5,678 bases of DNA from CAYYAU01 sp964469765 [NCBI: uncultured Clostridia bacterium] (GCA_964469765.1 CAYYAU010000084.1:1-5678); one strand, 5' to 3'. Shown: positions 1-5,661, counted from the stretch's first letter. Numbers and translations are program-made. Notes: a model not told the origin generated them from the letters alone.

Positions 1-301
1 TTTTGTAATACTTTATTTCTATTATCAGATTCTTAGGCATGGAAAAGTGATTTTTGTACAGCTATTTAAGAGGTTAGGAGCTCATAAAAGCAAATTATTC
101 AGGAAATATGAGGACAAAATTAATCTATTTGAAGAAAAAGTTTCTAGCTTTTACAAACACGACAAAAAAGGCTTTATTATTGCAAGTGCATTGACAGTAG
201 TACCCATTCTCCTTATGTTTATAGAGTACAAGTTTGCCTTAAGAATTGTTGGTGTTGATGTCTCATACTCTGCGTTATTCTTTATTTTTTCCTTTTCATA
301 A
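1..301 (+). pseudogene. Truncated LPG-synthase-TM / flippase-like membrane protein, internal fragment
   Basis: The frame is open from base 2, so the gene enters from outside the window and the GTG at 47 is probably an internal valine codon. The translation shows a hydrophobic segment (FVILYFYYQIL), a charged loop (about KRLGAHKSKLFRKYEDKINLFEEK), then a second membrane segment beginning GFIIASALTVVPILLMFIEY and followed by LRIVGVDVSYSALFFIFSFS. This order, with a basic loop, a long helix and a 'G(V/L)DVS' turn, is typical of the LPG_synthase_TM (UPF0104) family. Those proteins are polytopic, about 300 residues or more, and implicated in lipid modification or flipping. In the family the next part is a Pro/Gly-rich 'PGGxGxxE' segment and more helices. 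Here TAA at 299-301 ends the protein first, and no other forward frame after 301 restores that motif. It converges on the Mrr gene with a 6-bp gap. I infer that the 3' part was lost by insertion or deletion. Family call is moderate. Confidence 0.55.
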
Positions 302-307
302 GAATCT

Positions 308-1498
308 CTATTCTAATCTCTTACCTCTCCACCGAAATGCCCGCCGAAATCCCAGATCCTCTGCTTCCTTTACTGTTTCAACGTAGCATTCATTCCTCTC
401 TTCCTCAATAAGAGTTCTATCGTATTGTTGGTCAAAAGGAAGATGGTAAATCTTCTCACCAGTGCGTCTGGAAACATTGCATTTAACAGAAGGATAGTGT
501 TTTAATGGAAGGTTTTCTATAACCTGCACTCCAAGTACATTTGCAAATTCCTTTGCTTTTTCTGATAGCCTTGTAGAAGTAATAAAAGTTGGCTTAATTT
601 TTCCCTTTTGTAATAAGTCAGGAAATAATTGGAGTTGTGAAATTTTTTGCTTTTGAGCATTTTTTAACCAGTACTCCACAGTAGTTCCAAAAAGCTGGAA
701 AATATGCTTTTCATGAATAGTTTTTTCTTGAGACCAACATTTGCACTGGACAATCTCAATTGTATCTCCTTTTTTCGCTATTAAGTCTCTACCTAAATCC
801 TCCAACCCTTCGATAGCGCCCTGATAATAGACACTACATCCTGCCTTTTCGTAGAGGTAACCAATGTATCGCTCGTAATCTCTTCCAATCTCCCATTTAG
901 ATTTTTTCTTTTGCCAATAACGATCAAGTGCTCTTTGATTTCTTTCTGTCCTCGACAGGCTATTGTATTCTGCTTCTGTGAGCCATATTTTTACTGGATC
1001 ATCGACTTCCTCTGTTTCTCCTCCCTTCTCTTTTTTCTCTGTGATTTTCCTTATTAGATCGTCAAGATCTTCACCCTTAAATTCTATCAGCCACGGAAAA
1101 AGATTTTCATAATATTCAAGTTGGTATTTTAGAATACGGTAAAGCTTTTCCGCAATTCTGCGTTTGGATGCTATTTCCTTAATATGATCCGCGGCCTTAG
1201 GAGCCGGATGTGACTTATATTTAAGGTAATCTGCATCTTTCAGGTCTTGTAAATAGAAGTAATCGGAATAAGCCTCAGCAAGCCAGGGAAACCCCTGCGA
1301 CTTCTCTTTGGCAATAATATCTAAAGCTTCTCTATCTCTTTTTACCCTTATCCTTGCTTCCTCTAAGTCTCTTTTCTCCCTCTTTATATCTTTTATTTCT
1401 TCAAGCTTTACTTTTTGCCTCTGCTGTAGGTAACCACAGACCTTCCCGACAGTCCATATCACAACAATTATACCTATAAAAATTAACCAAGGTTCCAT
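308..1498 (-). CDS. Membrane-anchored Mrr-type restriction endonuclease with C-terminal sunset domain
   Basis: Predicted DNA-cleaving enzyme, 396 aa. Residues 4-20 form one transmembrane helix, followed by a highly charged coiled coil (about 25-66) and a helical linker rich in aromatic residues (70-140). The catalytic domain (about 200-330) has the Mrr_cat (PF04471-like) PD-(D/E)xK signature: E209 in GRDYERY, D238 in GRDLIA and Q251-C-K253 in IVQCKCW. All expected catalytic positions are present, so it looks intact. Residues about 337-390 match the 'sunset' domain seen at the C-terminus of some nucleases: GEKIYHLP, then YDRT, then EAEDLGFRRA. The cysteine that often follows YHLP is replaced here by FDQQ. 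The start is ATG at 1498 with only a weak AAGGG upstream. The helix suggests membrane tethering with a cytoplasmic nuclease. It is the last gene of the minus-strand block, 96 bp after the secreted-protein gene. A restriction or phage-defence role is inferred from the family; the target is unknown. Confidence 0.85.
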   Translation of the reverse strand: MEPWLIFIGIIVVIWTVGKVCGYLQQRQKVKLEEIKDIKREKRDLEEARIRVKRDREALDIIAKEKSQGFPWLAEAYSDYFYLQDLKDADYLKYKSHPAPKAADHIKEIASKRRIAEKLYRILKYQLEYYENLFPWLIEFKGEDLDDLIRKITEKKEKGGETEEVDDPVKIWLTEAEYNSLSRTERNQRALDRYWQKKKSKWEIGRDYERYIGYLYEKAGCSVYYQGAIEGLEDLGRDLIAKKGDTIEIVQCKCWSQEKTIHEKHIFQLFGTTVEYWLKNAQKQKISQLQLFPDLLQKGKIKPTFITSTRLSEKAKEFANVLGVQVIENLPLKHYPSVKCNVSRRTGEKIYHLPFDQQYDRTLIEEERNECYVETVKEAEDLGFRRAFRWRGKRLE

Positions 1499-1594
1499 GT
1501 CTACTTACCCTTCGAATGAACAAGTTTGAAAGTATCACTTATTCTATTCTTATTAGAAATCCTATCAATTGAGGAGTGAAATCCAAAGTAAGTT

Positions 1595-2347
1595 TCAAAA
1601 AACTTCAATTCCTTTTTCTTCAAGACTCTTTCTTTTTTCTTGCCATTTTTCTACTTTTCTTTCCCACAGTCCTGTAAGGTTCTTATCAGAATAGGTTATT
1701 GTGCAACCTGCTAACACTTCATCGTCTTTATTATTGTACCGAAATGTTTGCCAGTCTATATCTAAATTAAGTGTGTGTCCATTTATGTCAGTCCAGGTAA
1801 GAGAGTTTCCCGTCTCAGCTTCATATTCTCCGTATTTATCCGAGAGAAAATTTATCAGTTTTTCTATCTTTACATCAAATTCCTTGCTTACTTCTTTCGC
1901 GCCTTCTACTATCAGAGCTGTAAGAGGACCCTTCTCTATTATTTCTCCTTCCGCAGTTTTCATGTCCATTATTCTCCTGGATGCCGGAACCGAAATGAGA
2001 ATTTCTATCTCAAATAATTTGTTGTTTACAAAGCTAAAGGTAACCATAGATAAACCGTAATATTCCCCCTCAGATGTACCAATAGTGTCATAACCAAGTA
2101 TATGAAGTTTTGTGGTAGAAAGTGTATATGGGGTGCCCAAAAAAGGATTTTCCTGTCTTTCAGTCCAAAATTCCTTGATAAATCTTTCTTCTTCCTTATA
2201 AGCCTCTTTCAACTCCTCGGGAGACATCCCGAATTTTGCCTTATCCCATCCTTGAATTTCTGCTTTTTGGGCCATTACTGGGAGAAAGGAAGTTAAAATT
2301 AGAATGAACATTATCAAAATTGTACTCACACTTAATTTGGTCTTCAT
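1595..2347 (-). CDS. Secreted or periplasmic protein of unknown function with GMSPEEL motif
   Basis: 250 aa, intact. It begins with a classical signal peptide: basic MKTK, a hydrophobic core (about 6-23) and a likely signal peptidase I site after VMA (residue 26). The mature protein opens with GWDKAKFGMSPEEL (33-46), a 'W-x-K-x-x-FGM-(S/T)-xEE' opening that recurs in many uncharacterised exported bacterial proteins. Then come alternating beta segments such as MVTFSFVNNKLFEIEI (101-116), a helix with LINFLSDKYGEYE (164-176), and a second strand set (TWTDINGHTLNLDIDW, then CTITYSD). The C-terminal 25 residues are charged and helical. This suggests an alpha/beta fold, possibly binding a ligand or envelope component. 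No catalytic motif is recognised. ATG at 2347 follows AAGGA with a 9-base spacer. It lies 51 bp after the Cdc48-N-like gene on the same strand, so co-transcription is possible. An exported protein between nuclease genes is odd and may be unrelated cargo. Confidence 0.75.
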   Translation of the reverse strand: MKTKLSVSTILIMFILILTSFLPVMAQKAEIQGWDKAKFGMSPEELKEAYKEEERFIKEFWTERQENPFLGTPYTLSTTKLHILGYDTIGTSEGEYYGLSMVTFSFVNNKLFEIEILISVPASRRIMDMKTAEGEIIEKGPLTALIVEGAKEVSKEFDVKIEKLINFLSDKYGEYEAETGNSLTWTDINGHTLNLDIDWQTFRYNNKDDEVLAGCTITYSDKNLTGLWERKVEKWQEKRKSLEEKGIEVF

Positions 2348-2398
2348 TGTTTACTTTCCTTTTTAATTTGAGTCAGAGTAGTTTCTTTTATCTTTCTC

Positions 2399-2863
2399 TC
2401 AAACAATCTCTTTAAGATAACCGTCCACTATCACAGCTTTCACCAGCTCAGTTTGATCTGATATTAGTATAGCATCTGTTACAGGCCTCCCATATCGTTC
2501 TGTGCGAACCACTTCTAAAGTTATTTCTGTACCTTCTATATTGAGGCTGAGAATATCGTTGTTTCTAACGTTTCCAACAGGAACCCCTAATAATTGCCTT
2601 TTTAACTCGTTAACATTCACTTTTTGCATATAATTGATATTCGCACGGTCAGGGTAGGGTGCTAAATAAACCTTAGCAGAGTTGCCTTTAATATGAATTC
2701 GATCGCTTAATTTGACTATCTCTCCCGGTTTAACATTTACGCTCTTTGAAGTGGAGACATCGATAAATATCTTACCCATTTCTTCGGTAATTATGGAAGC
2801 CTTAACCACTTTCACCGCTGTGGTTGTTTTATTACCAAAAATTCTAACAAACTGATTGTTCAT
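2399..2863 (-). CDS. Small protein resembling a stand-alone Cdc48/VAT N-terminal domain
   Basis: 154 aa, intact, no membrane segment. The C-terminal half (about 66-140) follows the pattern of the second N-subdomain (Cdc48_2) of archaeal VAT/Cdc48 and p97: KVYLAPY, then NELKRQLLGVPV, a polar turn with NDILSLNI, a hydrophobic strand EITLEVVRT, and a final strand ending SDQTEL. In VAT/p97 the equivalents are a 'xxLxxRP(V/M)' helix, a 'GD' turn, 'F-x-V-V-x-T' and a closing '(D/E)-x-T-x-I'. The N-terminal half (about 5-64) contains VKPGEIVKL, compatible with the double-psi barrel of Cdc48_N ('v.pGdiVei'). No AAA+ module follows and none is present nearby. N-domains of Cdc48 recruit substrates and adaptors, so a binding role is the natural inference. 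Its ATG overlaps the preceding stop as ATGA and no Shine-Dalgarno is visible, so translation is probably coupled to the PD-(D/E)xK gene. The gene is surely real; the fold assignment is by eye and moderate. Confidence 0.6.
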   Translation of the reverse strand: MNNQFVRIFGNKTTTAVKVVKASIITEEMGKIFIDVSTSKSVNVKPGEIVKLSDRIHIKGNSAKVYLAPYPDRANINYMQKVNVNELKRQLLGVPVGNVRNNDILSLNIEGTEITLEVVRTERYGRPVTDAILISDQTELVKAVIVDGYLKEIV

Positions 2864-3566
2864 ATTTTAGCAAGATAAGGATTAATACAATTAATTTCAA
2901 TTGACTTAGGTTTAAGCCTTTTTTTGATTTCGGCAACCTCAAACCTTCTCTCGTCATGTTCCCTATGAGCTGGACCAAGTAGGTCTTTCCATATCTTGCT
3001 TGGTCTTTGGAGCATTTTGTATAACCAACCCGTTTCCTTTGTAGCTTCCTCAAAAGTCCATGCACTTTGTCGTATTTGAGCGTTAGGTATAGGTTGACCG
3101 GGCTTTGCCTGAGCCTCAAGAACCTCATCAACGAAAAGATTCTCTGGATTATTATTGAGGATTTCAAGCCGTAGAATCCCCACACCATGCTCTTCGGCGA
3201 AGGCAAACGTATCTTCATTAATTATATCAGCAGGATATGCCATATAAATTCTGTAGGAGTGGAGTCCATCATATGTGCTTCCCAACTTTTTTAATTTTCT
3301 TATAGCATCATCTATCTCGCCCCGCAAACTAAATATGCTCTGGCTGTCAGCGTTTTTCTTTACTTCAATTATAAAGCCATGAAACTTAAATAGAGGTTTG
3401 TGGATCGGTTGATCAGGTACTCCCCAATCTACCTTATATCTTAGACCAATCACGTCTGCCTCATGTCCTTTGATGTTCGTTCGGATCAGAAAATGTTGAC
3501 ATTTCTTGTTTTTTTCAACCATCGTCCTATAGGCTCATAAAGGTCATTCTCTGTAAATGCTGCCAT
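2860..3566 (-). CDS. PD-(D/E)xK nuclease-like protein with a -1 frameshift near its 5' end
   Basis: The main frame (220 codons from 3522) contains a PD-(D/E)xK core: EADVIGLR (D38 in the restored numbering) and FIIEVKK (E68, K70), with strands and helices continuing to about residue 130 (IYMAYPADII, FAEEHGVGILRLE). The ATG at 3522 has no proper ribosome site. The ATG at 3566 has a near-perfect AAAGGAGG 8 bases upstream and encodes MAAFTENDLYEPIGRWLKK, a typical first helix of such nucleases that supplies the conserved Glu. That frame ends at TGA 3488-3486 after 26 codons unless it shifts -1 in the A7 run (3509-3515). The shift joins ...RWLKK to NKKCQHF... and gives about 235 aa. The cause could be a lost A, an assembly error or programmed slippage. 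The C-terminal part (about 150-235) is basic and unassigned. Its stop overlaps the next start (ATGA). Fold call is good; enzymatic activity and target are not known. Confidence 0.65.
3509..3515 (-). other. A7 run at the reading-frame change (slippery or indel site)
   Basis: On the minus strand seven A are followed by C (TTG AAA AAA ACA in the upstream frame). Slipping back one base moves the 3566-start frame into the long downstream frame exactly here. An AGGA lies 9 bases before the run, similar in placement to the internal Shine-Dalgarno that stimulates -1 frameshifting in E. coli dnaX. Homopolymer deletion or sequencing error explains it equally well. Confidence 0.5.
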
Positions 3567-3574
3567 TTTTGATT

Positions 3575-3582
3575 CCTCCTTT
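3575..3582 (-). promoter_or_regulatory. Strong ribosome binding site that fixes the nuclease start at 3566
   Basis: AAAGGAGG on the minus strand, with an 8-base spacer to ATG 3566-3564. It is the best Shine-Dalgarno in the window. The alternative ATG at 3522 has only an AGGA three bases or fewer away, too close to work well. Confidence 0.8.
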
Positions 3583-3600
3583 CTTGAAGCAAAGTAAGTT

Positions 3601-3712
3601 CAATAAAAGAGGACAGGCTACCTTTCATGTTACCAGTCTATCTACCAAGGGAATCGAAACTATTTTAATAAATAGCAAAAAGTAGCCTGTTCCCTTTTGC
3701 TCTTTTTTATTG
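3601..3712. repeat. 112-bp nested inverted-repeat element (REPIN/MITE-like)
   Basis: The outer arms are CAATAAAAGAG (3601-3611) and CTCTTTTTTATTG (3700-3712). The inner arms are ACAGGCTAC (3613-3621) and GTAGCCTGT (3682-3690), a perfect 9-bp match with GG/CC continuing outside a one-base bulge. The right arm carries about 7 extra bases between its inner and outer parts. A third small palindrome, CTATTT-TAAT-AAATAG (3660-3675), sits in the loop. Pairs of inverted '(G)GACAGGCTAC' units resemble the REP-type repeats mobilised by REP-associated Y1 transposases. The left edge is 19 bases upstream of the nuclease ribosome site, and the right edge coincides with the end of recombinase homology, so it probably inserted at or replaced the recombinase 3' part. 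It would also fold in the mRNA of the downstream gene. Confidence 0.6.
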
Positions 3713-3713
3713 T

Positions 3714-4130
3714 CAACCTCGAAAGGGCCCGCGAGTAATGCTCATCGAACAGCTCCATTATCCCTTCTACAAGGAAGCTTGATTCTTCATCAGGATTTAT
3801 GTTCTACGAAGCATACTCAACCCGGATGCTTTTCTTTTTCAGCATCCTCTTATGGACTATGGCATCTTCTCTGTTTTTAGCAAAACGGGAAGTATCGTAG
3901 ACTATTACTGCATCAATATCATTAGGATGGATCATACAATAATCTATCATCTCAAGAAAGGCAGGTCCATCATCGATGCGGGCGGACTTGTCGGCATCCT
4001 GGAAGATTCTCACTACTTCGTAATTATGCTCAGAGGCATATTTACGACATACCTTTAGCTGGGAGGGTAAAGACAAGTCCTTCTTAGCTTGGCGTTCGGT
4101 TGAGACAGGGAGGTAGATGAGTGCTTTCAT
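3714..4130 (-). pseudogene. Decayed serine recombinase (resolvase/invertase family), N-terminal catalytic domain
   Basis: The catalytic-domain remnant is plain: MKALIYLPVSTERQ, LPSQLKVCRKYA, a DADKSAR region, then YDTSRFAKNRED (79-89). Numbered from ATG 4130 (AAGGAAG, 5-base spacer; the GTG at 4136 overlaps this site), the nucleophile S10 survives. The essential arginine two residues before it is P8, and the second arginine after SRF is K85; in resolvases such as gamma-delta these positions are R8 and R71. Codon 109 is TAG (3806-3804), yet homology continues in frame as NINPDEESS and then VEGIMELFDEHYSRALSR. Family members usually read 'SQNI' here, so this is most simply a CAG-to-TAG change. 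Homology stops near 3714, at the edge of the inverted-repeat element. The rest of the domain and the DNA-binding part are missing. It is a non-functional relic of an integrating element that once occupied this locus. Confidence 0.85.
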
Positions 4131-4161
4131 TTTCACTTCCTTAAAATATACAGATCAATGT

Positions 4162-4189
4162 GTAGTAATCCTCACCAATTCCTTGTCAA
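4162..4189 (-). promoter_or_regulatory. Possible weak promoter of the recombinase relic
   Basis: A perfect TTGACA (4189-4184) is followed after 16 bases by TACTAC (4167-4162), which matches the -10 consensus at only three positions. It lies about 30 bases before the start codon. The -35 is convincing and the -10 is poor. Confidence 0.25.
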
Positions 4190-4191
4190 GG

Positions 4192-4203
4192 GTAAAATTT
4201 TAC
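4192..4203. repeat. 12-bp perfect palindrome GTAAAATTTTAC
   Basis: A complete dyad with no spacer, three bases after the HNH stop codon and directly upstream of the TTGACA hexamer at 4189-4184. Its position would suit an operator, but it is AT-only in the centre and could be chance. Confidence 0.3.
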
Positions 4204-4205
4204 TC

Positions 4206-4892
4206 CTAACTTGTTGCCTTGTTAAGATTCTCCAAATCTTTAATATCTTCCTTCCTAAAAACTAAACTTTCACATATTACTGAATTATAGAAAACTGTTA
4301 TCCAAACAGATTTGTAGGATCCTGGAACAAAACCAAATCCATACCTAAACACATCTTTATGAATTATCTTCCATTTAAAATCCTTAGTTCTCGGCATAAT
4401 ATCTGAAATACGTTCTTCCGGTAAAAATATGTTGTGTTTTATATTATATTCACGTGGCAAAACATCCTTGAATTCATAAAAAACTAAGCCTTTTACATAT
4501 TTATCCAAGACGTTACGGAATCTTCTCAAATCGTCTTCTGTAAGTTTGATTAGTGTTTTTTTACCTAAATAAAGCCCACTTTTTGTAGAGATTCCAACTG
4601 ATTTCATTTGTCTTTGCAGTCTAAATGCTATTTGAGGTTTTTTCCAAATAGACCTCTTTATTTCCGAATAAAATACCTGTCTGGCATAAAAAGAATTTTC
4701 TTCAGCTATGCTACAAACAAAAAGCCTAAACCATTCTTCATTAAGAGAAAAACTATGGTTACACTTATAACAACTCGGTACTTTGATGAATTTCTTTGGT
4801 CCCATACCTTTAGGAAATAGATTTTTTGGAGGTATGTGATCTTCTGTATTAGCAGACTCTCCACAGTAAACACATATTTCCTTTTCTTTCAT
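4206..4892 (-). CDS. HNH-type endonuclease-like protein with N-terminal zinc knuckles
   Basis: 228 aa, intact. The first 60 residues carry the signature: CVYC (C7, C10), EDHIPPKNLFP (D18, H19) and CYKCNHSF (C41, C44, N45). This is the CxxC...DHI...CxxCN arrangement of a beta-beta-alpha-metal HNH nuclease, in which paired cysteines hold structural zinc, H19 is the likely general base and N45 the Asn. The 'DHIPPK' version belongs to a widespread family with the same later pattern seen here: a helix with NEEWFRLFVCS, a basic middle section, and a C-terminal beta-rich part with VFRYGFGFVPGS, then VWITVFYNSVICESLVF (about 180-215). ATG at 4892 follows AAGGGAG with a 4-5 base spacer. It is monocistronic, 254 bp from the membrane-protein gene and 75 bp before the recombinase relic. 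A DNase role in defence or in a mobile element is inferred; the final metal-ligand His/Asn is not clear to me. Confidence 0.75.
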   Translation of the reverse strand: MKEKEICVYCGESANTEDHIPPKNLFPKGMGPKKFIKVPSCYKCNHSFSLNEEWFRLFVCSIAEENSFYARQVFYSEIKRSIWKKPQIAFRLQRQMKSVGISTKSGLYLGKKTLIKLTEDDLRRFRNVLDKYVKGLVFYEFKDVLPREYNIKHNIFLPEERISDIMPRTKDFKWKIIHKDVFRYGFGFVPGSYKSVWITVFYNSVICESLVFRKEDIKDLENLNKATS

Positions 4893-5037
4893 TATTCTCC
4901 CTTAAGACTCTTTCATAAATACCCCTATATTGTTTGTTTTCCCTTTTCAATGTTATGTAATTAGTCATAGTTCCTTTAAAACAGCCTAATTTTAAGTTCT
5001 TTTTATAAATATGGGTTCTTTAGGAAAATCTACTCCC

Positions 5038-5064
5038 AAAATAGCTCCTGAGAGCTTATATTTT
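5038..5064. other. Stem-loop in the 254-bp gap between the membrane and HNH genes
   Basis: AGCTC-CTGA-GAGCT (5043-5056) is flanked by AAAATA (5038-5043) and TATTTT (5059-5064), forming a longer interrupted stem. It lies about 80 bases after the membrane-protein stop and could end that transcript, but no clean T-run follows it on the minus strand. Nothing else was recognised in 4893-5146. Confidence 0.25.
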
Positions 5065-5144
5065 GTGAGTTTAGAGGTTGAGGCAGTTTTATACCTTTTC
5101 GCTTTGCAATACTATGACATTATCATTTTACAACGATACTTTTC

Positions 5145-5170
5145 GCCTAAAGTAGGCTACGAATGCCTAC
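5145..5170. repeat. Three alternating hairpin arms at the 3' end of the membrane-protein gene
   Basis: GCCTA (5145-5149), GTAGGC (5152-5157) and GCCTAC (5165-5170) lie in a row. The middle arm can pair with either neighbour: the outer pair has a 6-bp stem and 7-base loop, the other a 5-bp stem and 3-base loop. The set covers the stop codon (5149-5147). It may be a terminator-like or mRNA 3' structure; there is no following T-run. Confidence 0.35.
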
Positions 5171-5464
5171 AAATATGACGAACCATAATGCTATAGCGCA
5201 TAACCAAGCCAATGGCTCTCTCATCCACCGCCGAAATATTGGCAAGTAGCCAAAAGTCCCAATCGCAAAAGCCGCCAGAAAGCAGAAAATATTCACTGGC
5301 ACCAAAGCCCATCCTCCAGGGATGATACGTACCAACGCTTCCCAAACCGCGATTAAAATCGCCGAAATAATTAGCCAATCTATGAACACCATTGCTTGAT
5401 TGCGTTTTGTTTTTAGTTCAACCACTCGTTTAACCTTTCGTAACCACCCCCTTCTTTTTTGCAT
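5147..5464 (-). CDS. Small three-helix membrane protein, unknown function
   Basis: 105 aa from the second of two tandem ATGs. AAGGAG (5476-5471) is 6 bases from ATG 5464 but only 3 from ATG 5467, so 5464 is preferred. The first 22 residues are strongly basic (QKRRGWLRKVKR...KTKR), suggesting the N-terminus stays in the cytoplasm. Three hydrophobic helices follow: about 26-46 (VFIDWLIISAILIAVWEALV), 52-72 (WALVPVNIFCFLAAFAIGTFG, written in two halves around residue 60) and 84-102, with a basic loop FRRWMRE (77-83) between the last two. No family is recognised. The base composition looks richer in G+C than its neighbours, which may mean a different origin. It has no close partner: 104 bp after a 20-codon frame and 254 bp before the HNH gene. 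Small-effector, toxin or holin-like roles are possible but unsupported. Confidence 0.6.
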   Translation of the reverse strand: MQKRRGWLRKVKRVVELKTKRNQAMVFIDWLIISAILIAVWEALVRIIPGGWALVPVNIFCFLAAFAIGTFGYLPIFRRWMREPLAWLCAIALWFVIFVGIRSLL

Positions 5465-5568
5465 CATTTACTCCTTATTTCAATATTTAGGGCTTCACAA
5501 AAGTCACTTTTTTGATAGTATTGAATGCTTCTATCTTAAAGATTCTTTATTCATCACAATTTTGGTGG

Positions 5569-5631
5569 CTAAAAATGAAGCACACCATTATCGATCTTTT
5601 GATCTGGTTTAAATAAAGAAATCTGTTTCAT
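5569..5631 (-). pseudogene. 20-codon frame, possible stub of a REP-associated (IS200-like Y1) transposase
   Basis: AAGGAG (5644-5639) with a 7-base spacer precedes an ATG encoding MKQISLFKPDQ and ending GVLHF at TAG 5571-5569. Many REP-associated tyrosine transposases begin with a similar 'MKQLSLFK' followed by a Gly-rich turn, and the REP-like element at 3601-3712 is the kind of repeat they act on. Beyond the stop no transposase motif (such as the HUH histidines) is seen before the next gene. A leader peptide or a chance frame are alternatives. Resemblance rests on about eight residues. Confidence 0.3.
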
Positions 5632-5661
5632 CGGTACTCTCCTTTTGTGAAGGTCGCTAAA

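Noticed and set aside
1584-1594. 11-base direct repeat CAAAGTAAGTT, also at 3590-3600
   Set aside because: A few 11-mers are expected to recur by chance in AT-rich DNA of this length, and the flanks do not match.
1590-1605. AAGTTT-CAAA-AAACTT hairpin as terminator of the secreted-protein gene
   Set aside because: Short AT-rich stem with no G+C core and no following T-run; too weak to call.
1701-2060. Plus-strand reading frame of 119 codons
   Set aside because: It lies wholly opposite the signal-peptide protein gene, has no ribosome site or recognisable motif, and is an antisense shadow.
2844-3218. Minus-strand frame of 124 codons
   Set aside because: Out-of-frame shadow of the PD-(D/E)xK gene; low-complexity basic translation without a family pattern.
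3520-3522. ATG at 3522 as start of the PD-(D/E)xK gene
   Set aside because: No usable ribosome site, and it loses the first helix; the 3566 ATG has AAAGGAGG and encodes that helix one base out of frame.
3711-3716. TTGACA on the minus strand as -35 of the nuclease operon
   Set aside because: No -10-like hexamer at 15-19 bases downstream; it is the junction of recombinase remnant and repeat arm.
5400-5612. Plus-strand frame of 70 codons at the right end
   Set aside because: Antisense to the membrane-protein start and the 20-codon frame, with no ribosome site and no motif.
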